Positions 10,480 through 19,985 are shown, numbered from the stretch's first letter. The stretch: 64,000 nucleotides of DNA from Oscillospiraceae bacterium (GCA_015066385.1 SVOJ01000011.1:1-64000), one strand, 5' to 3'. Program-made: numbers and translations. Notes: generated by a model from the sequence alone, not told the origin.

Positions 10480-12030
10480 TTGAAACTTGAGAATGTACCG
10501 ACCATCCGCGATTTGCTGGATGTTGCCCCCGCAAAACACAATGACAGAACCTTTATCAAATACATTCAGAACGGTGAAATCATTGAGAAAAAGTTCAGCG
10601 AAGTCAGAAGCGACGGTCTTGCCGTTTGCCGCAAACTGCGCCATGAAATTCCCGACCGGACACATATTGCCATTATCAGCAAAAGCACCTATGAATACGT
10701 TGCTTGCATGACGGGTGTGCTGACGGCAGGTCATGTGGCTGTGCCGATCGATCCCGATTGCAAAGCGGAAGATGCCGCCGCCATCATCAACGATTCGGAT
10801 GCAACCGCTTTGCTGTATGGCGAAGAATTTGCAGAATACATGGAAACCATTCGCCAACTTTGCCCCAAGGTCAAGTTTGAAATGGTCATCAATCCGTCCA
10901 ATTTCAGCAAAATTTATGAGGACTACAGCGAAACTTCGGAATATGCCGCTTTGTCGGATGTAAAAATGGATCCCGAGGCATGTGCACTCATCATCTACAC
11001 TTCGGGCACCACAGGCGACAAGAAGGGCGTTATGCTCTCTTGCGAAGCCCTTGTCAGCAACCTTATTTTTGAACCCTACAGTGACATTGTTGTGCGCGTG
11101 GATACCGTTCTTTCGGTTCTGCCGCTGCATCATATTTTCTGCTTCATCACCGGTTACATCGGCCCGCTTCATGTCGGCAACTGCGTTTGCCTGAACGGTG
11201 AAATGCGCGATCTGTTCAAGAATCTGCTCATTTTCAAACCCGATCAGATCCGTATCGTTCCCGTTATTGCACAGGCCATGCTTGCCAGAATCAGAGCCAT
11301 TCAGGCAAAGAATCCCGACCTTTCCCCCAAAGAAGCCGCAGCACAGGTCACCGGCGGCAATCTCGACATGTTGCTTTCGGGCGGTGCGCACCTTGAAAGT
11401 TCGCTTGCCAAGGCCTTTGAACCCTACGGCATTTTCCTTCGTCAGGGTTACGGCATGAGTGAAGCCAGCGGCAAGGTCACCATTCCTGACCTTGACTGTC
11501 CCGTTGACTGCTCCGGCAGACTGATGAGCACGGTCAATGCCCGCATTGTCGGTGGTGAAATTCAGTTGGATACCCCCGGCCGCATGATCGGTTATTACAA
11601 ACGTCCCGAAGAAACCGCAGAAGTCATCACCGAAGACGGTTGGCTTCGCACGGGTGACATCGGCCACATTGACGAAAACGGTCTGCTGTATATCACGGGC
11701 AGACTCAAAAATCTGATTATTCTTTCCAACGGGGAAAATGTTTCGCCCGAAGGTATTGAAAATAAATACAAAGAAAACAAACTTGTGTCTGAAGTGCTTG
11801 TGTATGCCGAAAAGGATACCATTGTTGCGGAAATTTTCCCCAATGAAGAATATGCACAGGCTGCCGGCATCACCGACATCCCCGCAGCACTCGAAGAAAT
11901 CACGGACAAAATGAACGAAACCGCCCTGCCCTCGCATGTGGTTGCAAGAGTTGTTGTGCGTGATACGCCGCTTGAAAAAACGGGACTCGGCAAAATCAAA
12001 CGCAACAAGATCGCCGGAGGTGAAGCCTGA
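10480..12030 (+). CDS. AMP-dependent synthetase/ligase (acyl-CoA/acyl-ACP synthetase-like)
   Basis: IIYTSGTTGDKKGVML (A3), YGMSEASGKV, WLRTGDIGHIDENGLLYITGRLKN, LEKTGLGKIKRNKI (A10). TTG start. Confidence 0.9.
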   Translation: MKLENVPTIRDLLDVAPAKHNDRTFIKYIQNGEIIEKKFSEVRSDGLAVCRKLRHEIPDRTHIAIISKSTYEYVACMTGVLTAGHVAVPIDPDCKAEDAAAIINDSDATALLYGEEFAEYMETIRQLCPKVKFEMVINPSNFSKIYEDYSETSEYAALSDVKMDPEACALIIYTSGTTGDKKGVMLSCEALVSNLIFEPYSDIVVRVDTVLSVLPLHHIFCFITGYIGPLHVGNCVCLNGEMRDLFKNLLIFKPDQIRIVPVIAQAMLARIRAIQAKNPDLSPKEAAAQVTGGNLDMLLSGGAHLESSLAKAFEPYGIFLRQGYGMSEASGKVTIPDLDCPVDCSGRLMSTVNARIVGGEIQLDTPGRMIGYYKRPEETAEVITEDGWLRTGDIGHIDENGLLYITGRLKNLIILSNGENVSPEGIENKYKENKLVSEVLVYAEKDTIVAEIFPNEEYAQAAGITDIPAALEEITDKMNETALPSHVVARVVVRDTPLEKTGLGKIKRNKIAGGEA

Positions 12031-13421
12031 TGAAGCCGAAAAACGGTGAACAGGTTTATAATCTCATCCATTCACAGGAAATGGTGCAGTATATGTGGAA
12101 GTATTCCGTCCACATGCAGTCCACACAGGTGCCTGTTGCCATTGCATTTGACGAAAAAATGGATTTTCAGACCCTTGCGCGCGCGGTAAACATTGAAATT
12201 GAACGAAACGACTGCATGCGGCTTCGCATTTTCCGCGAGGGACTTCGCGTAAAGCAGTTTTTTCTCAACGAATACAAACTGAACAAAATTCTTGTAAAAG
12301 AATTCAGTTCCAAGGAAGAACAGGTGGCATATTTCGACTCCGTCGCATCAACAAAATTAGATGTATTCGGCGGCGAAATGTACAAAATCATCTTCTTCCG
12401 CACCCATGAAAAGAAGTCAGGCATTTTCATTGTTTCTTCGCACATGATCATGGACTTTGTTGCCGCATTTATGTTCTTCAAAGACCTGATTGCGGTTTAT
12501 GACAGCCTGAAAAATGAAACGCCGCTCCCCAAAGCATTGACAAAATACGAAGACATCGTCAAGAGCGAGCAGGACAACCCCGCACTGGAAGAACGCATTG
12601 CCAAGGAGGCAAAGGAACTCGACGAATTTGTTTTTGTCGAAAAGAACCGCCGTCCGTTTTACAATGCTATCAACGGTACCAAGGTGCTCGATTGGCAGAG
12701 CAAATTGTTCCGTCAGCCGGACATGAATATGCCGCATATTTATCTGCCCGTGCTCGACAAAACACAGCTTATCAAAAAGCACTTAAGCGAAGAAGACAGC
12801 AATGAAATCTCCGCATTTATCAAAGAAAACCAACTGAGTGCAGAATGGGTCATTCAGACGGCATTCCGCATTTACTTATCGAAAATCAACCGCCATACCA
12901 ATGATACCCTGTTCTGGGTGCTTTGTCCGCGCAGACGCACCGTCAAGGAAAAGCGCTGCGGCGGCACACTCGCTTCGCCCATGCCGTGGAGAGAAATTCT
13001 TGACGACAACAAGAGTTTTCTGGACACAACCCATCAGTTGGGTGAATCACAGGTGTTCCTGTTCAGGCACAGTGACGTTCCGTTCACTACCGTCCGTCAG
13101 ATGGAGCGTGACCGCTACGGTCTGTCACTGATGCAGACATCCAACACCATGATGTTTTCCTACCTGCCCTCGGGCGAAAACTCGTTCGGCAGCAGGCAGT
13201 ATGATTTTTCCGCTTACAACTTCGGCCATTATGTTATGCCGATTTACACACTCACCATGCAGGAAGCATCCACGGGAAGATATGTATTCTCCTACATACA
13301 CAGATTGTTCTTAACAAAAGAACAGGAAGTGCTCGACTTCCACAACGGTGTGGTAAAAACACTTATGCTTGGTGTGAGAAATCCTGAAAAGACCATCGGA
13401 GAAATATTGGAGGAACTGTAA
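12030..13421 (+). CDS. Stand-alone condensation-domain protein (NRPS C-domain superfamily)
   Basis: ~460 aa; SSHMIMDFVAAFMFF resembles the HHxxxDG motif with HxxxD retained; start overlaps the stop of the upstream ligase; located next to an ACP and two AMP-ligases. Confidence 0.72.
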   Translation: MKPKNGEQVYNLIHSQEMVQYMWKYSVHMQSTQVPVAIAFDEKMDFQTLARAVNIEIERNDCMRLRIFREGLRVKQFFLNEYKLNKILVKEFSSKEEQVAYFDSVASTKLDVFGGEMYKIIFFRTHEKKSGIFIVSSHMIMDFVAAFMFFKDLIAVYDSLKNETPLPKALTKYEDIVKSEQDNPALEERIAKEAKELDEFVFVEKNRRPFYNAINGTKVLDWQSKLFRQPDMNMPHIYLPVLDKTQLIKKHLSEEDSNEISAFIKENQLSAEWVIQTAFRIYLSKINRHTNDTLFWVLCPRRRTVKEKRCGGTLASPMPWREILDDNKSFLDTTHQLGESQVFLFRHSDVPFTTVRQMERDRYGLSLMQTSNTMMFSYLPSGENSFGSRQYDFSAYNFGHYVMPIYTLTMQEASTGRYVFSYIHRLFLTKEQEVLDFHNGVVKTLMLGVRNPEKTIGEILEEL

Positions 13422-13422
13422 A

Positions 13423-13662
13423 ATGAATGAAATTTTTGAAACCCTCAAAGAGATCATCTGCGACTATGTTGAAGTGGATGCAGATGCAATCAATCCAGAC
13501 GCATCTTTGCGTTATGACCTCGGTGCCACTTCGTTTGACCTGATGAACATTGCCGATGCAATCGAAGAAAGATTCAACCTCAAGATAACCAACACCGCGG
13601 TCGTAAAAATCAAAACCGTCGGCGACATCGCACAACTTCTTGCTGAAAAAATCACACAATAA
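13423..13662 (+). CDS. Acyl/peptidyl carrier protein
   Basis: 79 aa; DLGATSFDLMNIADAIEERFNLKI matches the phosphopantetheine-attachment context with Ser. Confidence 0.88.
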   Translation: MNEIFETLKEIICDYVEVDADAINPDASLRYDLGATSFDLMNIADAIEERFNLKITNTAVVKIKTVGDIAQLLAEKITQ

Positions 13663-13698
13663 GATAAATTTTTGGAAGATTTTGGGAGGAAAATAAAA

Positions 13699-15414
13699 AT
13701 GATTCAATTGCCCCAGCACACCATGGATGAAGTCTTGCCGGATTACGGTAATATGAACCTGTACGAGTTTTTGCTCGCTTGTTTGTATCCGCACAAGGAA
13801 GACTACCCGATGTTCCAGTTCAAAATGACGGACCACATGAAGAGCGAATTCTTTGAAGATGTCGAAGCAATGGCTGTTTACTTCAAAGAAGAACTCGGCT
13901 TAAAACCGGGCGATGCCTACTCTCTGTTCATTCCCAACAGCATCGAAGAAGTTGTGGCTCTGTTCGCACTCAACAAAATCGGTTGTATTGCAAACCTGAT
14001 TCATCCCCTGTTCCCGTCCGAAGCTATGAAACGCAGTGTCGAATACACAAAATCCAAGGGAATTCTGATGTATGACATGTTCATTCACCAGCACGCTGCA
14101 ACCCTTGCAACGATGGAAAATCTTGACATCCTCATAACTACCCCCGTGCTTTATGCCGCCCCTGTTGTCAAGAAAGATTATGTCCGTCCCGATGAAAAAG
14201 CACTGGCTGTTGCACAGGCAAACAACATCAATGTAAACTATTTCGGCGACATTATCAAGAAATACCGCGGTCAGAAGACCGAAGGTCTGTTCAGAAGCGG
14301 CGATCTGGTGGCTGTCTATATGAACGGCGGCGGCACAACCGGTGTCAGCAGATTCATCATGCTCTCGTCCACCGCACTCAATGCCGTTACCAAGAATGCA
14401 CTCAATGCCGCAACCCTCGCAACCGACTATAAGCCCGGTGAACTTGCAAAAGTAATTCCGCTGCCTTTCTTCCATTGCTACGGTCTGATTGCAGGCTTAC
14501 TGACGACAATGGTTTCCGGTTGGAAGTCCATTCCCATGGCACGTTTTGATGCAGATGAATACATTTCTTATTTCAAAGCCAACAAGTGCTATGAAGTTGT
14601 CGGCGTTCCCAACATGTTCCGCAAACTGCTTGACCATCCCGGTTTTGCAGGCGAACATCTTAAGACAGTCAAATATGCCTTTGCAGGCGGTGACTATGTG
14701 CCGCTTGATTTCCACAAGAGATTCAACGACATCATGGCTGCCAACGGCTCCGAATGCATCCTCATGCCCGGTTACGGTCTGACCGAATGCGGTGCCGTCA
14801 ACTGTATCAACATGCCTTGGCTGACAAAGCCCGGCACCGTCGGCAAATACCTCAAGACCACCAAAGCCGCTATTTTTGACGAAGAACAGAACGAACTGCC
14901 GCTTGGCACGGTCGGTGAAATTGCATTCACCGGCAACACGCTCATGAAGGGCTATCTGCAGCCCGACGGCAGACTCGGTGAAGGTCTTTACACCGACAAA
15001 AACGGCAAGCAGTGGGTGCTTACGGGCGACCTCGGCAAAATAGACGAAGACGGCTACATCACTTTTGTAGCAAGAAAGAAGAGAGTTATTATCATTTCGG
15101 GTTACAATGTATTCCCCGCAGACATCGAAAACCTGCTTGAACCCCTGCCGTTCCTGACCGAATGCTGTGCAGTGCAGGGTTACGATGATGATAAAAAGCC
15201 CATCGTCAGACTTTACATTGTTCTTTCTCCCTCTGCCGATGCAGAAAAACTCGAAGAATACAAGAAGGCCATCTGCGACCTTTGCGCATCCCATTTGGAC
15301 ACTTTCTCCATTCCGCGTGATATCCGCGTGATCGATGCCCTGCCCAGAACCAGACTCGAAAAAGTGGACTTTGTAAAACTCACCGAAGTCAGAACCGAAG
15401 AACATAAAACCTGA
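13699..15414 (+). CDS. AMP-dependent synthetase/ligase with atypical P-loop
   Basis: PGYGLTECGAVN, WVLTGDLGKIDEDGYITFVARKKRVIIISGYNVFP, LPRTRLEKVDF. The A3 region reads YMNGGGTTGVSRFIML. ATG at 13699 with GGGAGG RBS. Confidence 0.87.
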   Translation: MIQLPQHTMDEVLPDYGNMNLYEFLLACLYPHKEDYPMFQFKMTDHMKSEFFEDVEAMAVYFKEELGLKPGDAYSLFIPNSIEEVVALFALNKIGCIANLIHPLFPSEAMKRSVEYTKSKGILMYDMFIHQHAATLATMENLDILITTPVLYAAPVVKKDYVRPDEKALAVAQANNINVNYFGDIIKKYRGQKTEGLFRSGDLVAVYMNGGGTTGVSRFIMLSSTALNAVTKNALNAATLATDYKPGELAKVIPLPFFHCYGLIAGLLTTMVSGWKSIPMARFDADEYISYFKANKCYEVVGVPNMFRKLLDHPGFAGEHLKTVKYAFAGGDYVPLDFHKRFNDIMAANGSECILMPGYGLTECGAVNCINMPWLTKPGTVGKYLKTTKAAIFDEEQNELPLGTVGEIAFTGNTLMKGYLQPDGRLGEGLYTDKNGKQWVLTGDLGKIDEDGYITFVARKKRVIIISGYNVFPADIENLLEPLPFLTECCAVQGYDDDKKPIVRLYIVLSPSADAEKLEEYKKAICDLCASHLDTFSIPRDIRVIDALPRTRLEKVDFVKLTEVRTEEHKT

Positions 15415-15433
15415 TTTTAAGTTTATTTTCCCA

Positions 15434-15461
15434 AGGGAGCTGTAAAAACAGCTCCCTTTTT
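15434..15461 (+). terminator. Rho-independent terminator of the AMP-ligase/C/ACP operon
   Basis: AGGGAGCTGT-AAAA-ACAGCTCCCTTTTT. Confidence 0.85.
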
Positions 15462-15465
15462 GCGG

Positions 15466-15733
15466 TAAATTACGGTTTGTCGGGGATGTTGGGGAGTCAA
15501 TCATGGGGACGGCTACAGTGATTGACATAATCATTTTTCCAAAATGTCAATCGCAGTACTGTCCCCTGATTTACGACCACACACAAATTTAAACAAAATA
15601 ATACAAATAAATATCCAAAAACATCGCCGCCAATCAGGGGACGGAACCCAGATTGACTGTTTTGGATATATCATAGAGTCAATCAGGGTACTCGTCCCCG
15701 TGATTGGCTACTCCCCACCAAACCGTAATTTAC
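15466..15733 (+). repeat. MITE-like element, copy 1 (~268 bp)
   Basis: Ends TAAATTACGGTTTG... and ...CAAACCGTAATTTA are inverted; multiple GATTGAC/GTCCCC boxes inside; near-identical inverted copy at 62209-62476. Confidence 0.85.
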
Positions 15734-15816
15734 ACATAAAAAAATATTCAAAAAAGGTGGAAATTTCTTTGCGGATTTGGTATGATACTATTGAATATGT
15801 ATAAGGAAGAATACAG

Positions 15817-17589
15817 ATGAAACATAAATTAACCGCCATTGTGCTTTGTATCGTTCTGCTGTTGTCTTTTGCATCCTGTGCAAAGGACAGCGTGGGCTGT
15901 TTTATTTATTACCCCGTGTATGACGATATGACCAGTTTAGATCCGCAGATTGCCCGCAGCGATACCGAAAAACTGATTGTTGCAAACTGCTTTGAAGGTC
16001 TGGTGCGCGTGGATGAGAACGGCGAAATCGTCAGCGGCGCGGCTGAAAGCTGGAATGTTTCCCCCGACGGCAGAACCTATACGTTTTACCTGCGCAAAGA
16101 TGCAAAATGGAATATCACCGAGTACACCGCAAAGGAAATGGCAGACCTGCTGCCTGAAAACTTTGCCCCGCCCGTAACGGCAGACGATTTTGTGTTTGCA
16201 CTGCAACGGGCTCTTGACCCTGCAACAGGTGCGGGAGATGCGTATTTGCTGTATTCGATAGAAAATGCCCGTGCCGTACATGCGGGAACTGCGGATGTTT
16301 CCTTGTTGGGAGTTCGTGCGGTTGCAGGCAATCAACTGGAAATCACCCTCAGCGAACCGCAAAACAACTTTCTGCACGTGTTGACCGAATGTATCTGCAT
16401 GCCCTGCAACCGCACCTTTTTTGAGGCCTGCGGCGGCAGATACGGCATGATGGTACGCCACTATATGTCGAACGGACCGTTTTATCTGTACAGTTTTACA
16501 GATACAGATTACACCCTGTATGCATCCGATACTTACAGCGGCACAAAAAAAGCCACACCGAGCAAGGTCTTTTTGTATTACAACAAGGACGGCAACAACG
16601 TCCCCGACAAGATGTCGCAGGAATTTTATTCGGGTGCATACATGACCGATGCCATGTTCACCGAAACCGACATTAAACGCAGTACCACCGTCACCGAATT
16701 GCAGGACACCGTGATTGGTTTTGTGTTCAATCTCAATCACGAAATTCTGCAGAATGAGAATGTGCGCAAAGGCATTGCATACGCCACGGATGCCGTATCG
16801 CTTGCTGAGATGGGGGAACAGCCCTATGTCGGCTCTCTGATTCCGTCCGTTTGCGGCTTTTCTCCGTCTTGTGTGGATGTGTACAATGAAGACCTTGCCA
16901 TGCAGTTTTTGCTGAAAGGGTTTGAAGAATTGTCGCAACCGAAATTCATAGAAGTGCCCGTTGTGCCCGAAGAACAACCCACCGCCGAAAGCGAGCTTGC
17001 AGATCCCGAAAATCCGGCCGTAACCCCCGGAGATGCACCCACCGAAAACAACGAACCGATTGGCATACCGGAAACGGAAATACAGATTGTGGAAGTGGAA
17101 GAAGTCACTTCCGTTGAGCTGACGGTGCTGACAAGTGAAGAATATGCTGACCTCATTAAACGGCAGATGCAGAAATGGCAACGCATTTTGGGGCTTCGGT
17201 GCATCATCCGCATTGAAACGGTCAGCGAAACACAACTGCGTTCCCGCGTGGCTGCAGGCGATTACGAAATTGCATTCTGCCCGCTGTCTGTTCGCACGCC
17301 CGACCCCTTGGGATTCTTACTGCGATTCACCCCCGACAGTCCTGACAACTGCATTTCCCTTGCCGATGAAGAATATTCGTCTCTGACAGATGCCGCAAAA
17401 GCCGCCGTCGGCACACAGGAACAGCAACAATACATGACCGCCGCCGCAGATTATCTGCAGCAAGCGGGTTGTATCATTCCCGTATTTTCCGAAAGTTCTT
17501 ACCTTGTGCAGACCTCGGGTGTTTCGGGCATTTACTGCAACACAGGCCCCGACCGTGTGTATTTCAGTAACGCATTTTCCGAAAACTAA
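15817..17589 (+). CDS. ABC transporter solute-binding protein, family 5, lipoprotein
   Basis: Lipobox LLLSFASC; DDMTSLDPQIARSDTEKLIVANCFEGLVRVDENGEIVSGAAESWNVSPDGRTYTFYLRKDAKW typical of SBP_bac_5; Pro/Glu-rich insert mid-protein. Confidence 0.88.
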   Translation: MKHKLTAIVLCIVLLLSFASCAKDSVGCFIYYPVYDDMTSLDPQIARSDTEKLIVANCFEGLVRVDENGEIVSGAAESWNVSPDGRTYTFYLRKDAKWNITEYTAKEMADLLPENFAPPVTADDFVFALQRALDPATGAGDAYLLYSIENARAVHAGTADVSLLGVRAVAGNQLEITLSEPQNNFLHVLTECICMPCNRTFFEACGGRYGMMVRHYMSNGPFYLYSFTDTDYTLYASDTYSGTKKATPSKVFLYYNKDGNNVPDKMSQEFYSGAYMTDAMFTETDIKRSTTVTELQDTVIGFVFNLNHEILQNENVRKGIAYATDAVSLAEMGEQPYVGSLIPSVCGFSPSCVDVYNEDLAMQFLLKGFEELSQPKFIEVPVVPEEQPTAESELADPENPAVTPGDAPTENNEPIGIPETEIQIVEVEEVTSVELTVLTSEEYADLIKRQMQKWQRILGLRCIIRIETVSETQLRSRVAAGDYEIAFCPLSVRTPDPLGFLLRFTPDSPDNCISLADEEYSSLTDAAKAAVGTQEQQQYMTAAADYLQQAGCIIPVFSESSYLVQTSGVSGIYCNTGPDRVYFSNAFSEN

Positions 17590-17610
17590 AATAAAAATGG
17601 AGAGAGTATT

Positions 17611-18852
17611 ATGAGCATTCTTCGTCCTTTCAAAGCAATCCGACCCAAACGTGAATATGCTTCTGCCGTTGCGGCGCTTCCCTATGACGTTATGAATAGT
17701 GCCGAAGCCGCAGAAATGGTCAAGGGAAATCCGCATTCGTTTCTGCATGTGGACAAAGCGGAAATCGACCTGCCTGCCGGCACGGATCTTTACAGTGATG
17801 CGGTGTATGCCAAAGCCGCCGAAAACCTCAATAAACTTATAACCGACGGCATCTGCGAACAGGAAGATGCCCCTTGTCTGTATCTGTACCGTCAGGTGAT
17901 GAACGGCAGACCGCAGACGGGTATTGTCGGCTGTGCATCCATTGACGATTATATCAACAATGTGATTAAAAAACATGAACACACCCGTGCCGACAAGGAA
18001 GCAGACCGCATCCGCCACGTGAACACCTGCGATGCCAACACGGGCCCTATTTTCCTTTGCTACTCGCGCAAAGCCGCCGTGGATGCCGTGATTGACCGTT
18101 ATCTTGCAACCGAACCTTTGTATGATTTCACCACCGAAGATGAAATTAAAAATACCGTCTGGCGCATTGCCGACACAGATGATATCAATATGATTCAGAC
18201 CGCGTTTGCGCAGATTCCCGCCTTGTATATTGCCGACGGTCATCACCGCTGTGCATCGGCGGTCAAGGTTGGTCTTAAACGCAGAGAAGAAAATCCCGCT
18301 TACACCGGCAAAGAAGAATTCAATTTCTTCCTTTGTGTGTGTTTCCGTGCGGATGAACTGGAAATCATGGACTACAACCGTCTGCTTGCCGACCTGAACG
18401 GCAATACGGAAAGCGAATTGCTCAATAAACTCAGTAAAGCATTTGAAATTGAAGAATCAGACGGCATTTACAAGCCTTGCGCAAGACACAATTTCGGTCT
18501 GTATCTCGGCAAAAAATGGTATTCGCTGACCCTCAAAGACGGTCTTTGCAACGAAGCCGACCCCGTGGAAAGCTTAGATGTATCTGTCTTACAGAATCTT
18601 GTGATCGCCCCCTTATTCGGCATTGACGATCCTCGCACTTCCAATCGCATTGACTTTGTGGGCGGCATCCGCGGACTTGAAGAACTCGAACGCCGTTGCG
18701 AAACAGATATGCAATGTGCTTTTGCAATGTATCCGACCTCGCTGGATGAACTCATGCGCATTGCGGATGCAGGGCAGATCATGCCCCCGAAATCCACATG
18801 GTTTGAGCCGAAGCTGTTAAGTGGTCTGTTTATTCACAAATTATCCGACTGA
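17611..18852 (+). CDS. DUF1015 family protein
   Basis: FKAIRPKREYASAVAALPYDVM, HEHTRADKEADRIRHV, YIADGHHRCASA motifs. Confidence 0.85.
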   Translation: MSILRPFKAIRPKREYASAVAALPYDVMNSAEAAEMVKGNPHSFLHVDKAEIDLPAGTDLYSDAVYAKAAENLNKLITDGICEQEDAPCLYLYRQVMNGRPQTGIVGCASIDDYINNVIKKHEHTRADKEADRIRHVNTCDANTGPIFLCYSRKAAVDAVIDRYLATEPLYDFTTEDEIKNTVWRIADTDDINMIQTAFAQIPALYIADGHHRCASAVKVGLKRREENPAYTGKEEFNFFLCVCFRADELEIMDYNRLLADLNGNTESELLNKLSKAFEIEESDGIYKPCARHNFGLYLGKKWYSLTLKDGLCNEADPVESLDVSVLQNLVIAPLFGIDDPRTSNRIDFVGGIRGLEELERRCETDMQCAFAMYPTSLDELMRIADAGQIMPPKSTWFEPKLLSGLFIHKLSD

Positions 18853-18913
18853 TTGCAACAAAACGAGTTGATTCTGACTCTTATAAATGGAAAAACCATA
18901 AGGAGGAATTTTC

Positions 18914-19768
18914 ATGCGTAAAGTTTTATGCCTTTTGTTAAGCCTTTGTCTGCTTGCATTCCTTGCGATCGGTGTTTCGGCAGATGTTATTTGGGAACCC
19001 TACGGCGATTCCTTTTACGACGAGCACCGCGATGAAATGCAGTACGAAAACCGCTTTTACAGAGCAACTGCCGATCTTGCACAATATGATGAACCGGGCG
19101 GTGAGATCATAGACGAAAGCGTGATCTTTGCCGATGAACTGTTCAATGTGCAATATGTGTACGAAGACGAAAACGGTGTGCTGTGGGGCAATTGTTTCTT
19201 GGCGCGCAAGGATTCCGTATGGGTCGATCTTGTGGGCTGTGTGCGCCCGTATGACCGTACGGATTTCAGGGAAGATTATGAAAATGAATTCAAAACGATC
19301 GAAAACCAACCCGACATTTCGTTTTATGCGGATGAGGTACCGCTGTATGATTACCCCGGTGCCGCAAACGCACTTTATAACATGATCGTGGAAAGTGACA
19401 GCGAATATCTGCCCGAATATGTCCACACTTACACCGACGAAGCCGGCAATGTCTGGGGGGAACTGATGTATTTCAGAGGCATGAGCGGTTGGGTTTTGCT
19501 GAACGGCGACATTTCGACCGTGAAAGCACCCGACAAAGAACGTGATCAGCCCATTGAAAACACAAAGCAGTCCGAAATCGATACAGAGGTCACAACGGAT
19601 GCCGCAGTCGAGGGGACCGAAAAGGAAACTACAAGCACGGCAACCGCAGGTGATGCGGCAGACCCCGTCCCCAAACAGAATTTTGCCGTTCCCGTTCTGT
19701 TGGTGGTTGCCGTTGTGGCAGTCACTCTTGCCGTGCTGTTCATCTTCTTTCGTAAAAAGAAGAAATAA
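18914..19768 (+). CDS. Secreted/membrane-anchored protein with two SH3-like segments and C-terminal TM anchor
   Basis: Signal peptide ending VSADVIWEP; acidic/Thr-rich linker; C-terminal FAVPVLLVVAVVAVTLAVLFIFFRKKKK. Confidence 0.7.
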   Translation: MRKVLCLLLSLCLLAFLAIGVSADVIWEPYGDSFYDEHRDEMQYENRFYRATADLAQYDEPGGEIIDESVIFADELFNVQYVYEDENGVLWGNCFLARKDSVWVDLVGCVRPYDRTDFREDYENEFKTIENQPDISFYADEVPLYDYPGAANALYNMIVESDSEYLPEYVHTYTDEAGNVWGELMYFRGMSGWVLLNGDISTVKAPDKERDQPIENTKQSEIDTEVTTDAAVEGTEKETTSTATAGDAADPVPKQNFAVPVLLVVAVVAVTLAVLFIFFRKKKK

Positions 19769-19796
19769 GAAACGCAGATCATGACAGGTGAATAAT

Positions 19797-19985
19797 ATGA
19801 ACAAAATTCTGACTGCAATTATCACAGTGGCATTGTTTGCAGGTTTTTCCGTTGCTGCCTTTGCCGATGTGGTATGGACACCCATGGACACAGTGCGGGA
19901 ATTTGCATTGCCCGTGTTTCTCGTCGCGGCAGTTGTCGCCGTTACGGTGATTCTGCTGATTAAATTTTTCAGAAAAAAGAAATAA
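19797..19985 (+). CDS. Miniature (62 aa) paralogue of the upstream protein: signal peptide plus TM anchor only
   Basis: MNKILTAIITVALFAGFSVAAFADVVWTPMDTVREFALPVFLVAAVVAVTVILLIKFFRKKK; both ends match the neighbour at 18914-19768. Confidence 0.7.
   Translation: MNKILTAIITVALFAGFSVAAFADVVWTPMDTVREFALPVFLVAAVVAVTVILLIKFFRKKK

Noticed and set aside
10267-11937. 556-aa minus-strand ORF
   Set aside because: Lies antisense to the AMP-ligase at 10480-12030; composition (His/Phe/Cys-rich) is typical of shadow ORFs and no family motif is visible.
10480-15414. Interpretation of the ligase/ACP cluster as a dlt (D-alanylation) operon
   Set aside because: No DltB (MBOAT) or DltD, and a C-domain protein plus two ligases are present.
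15544-15804. ORF MSIAVLSPDLRPHTNLNKIIQINIQKHRRQSGDGTQIDCFGYIIESIRVLVPVIG and its copy at 61871-62398 (-)
   Set aside because: Coincident open frame through the MITE-like element; no ribosome binding site or protein features, conserved only because the DNA element is duplicated.
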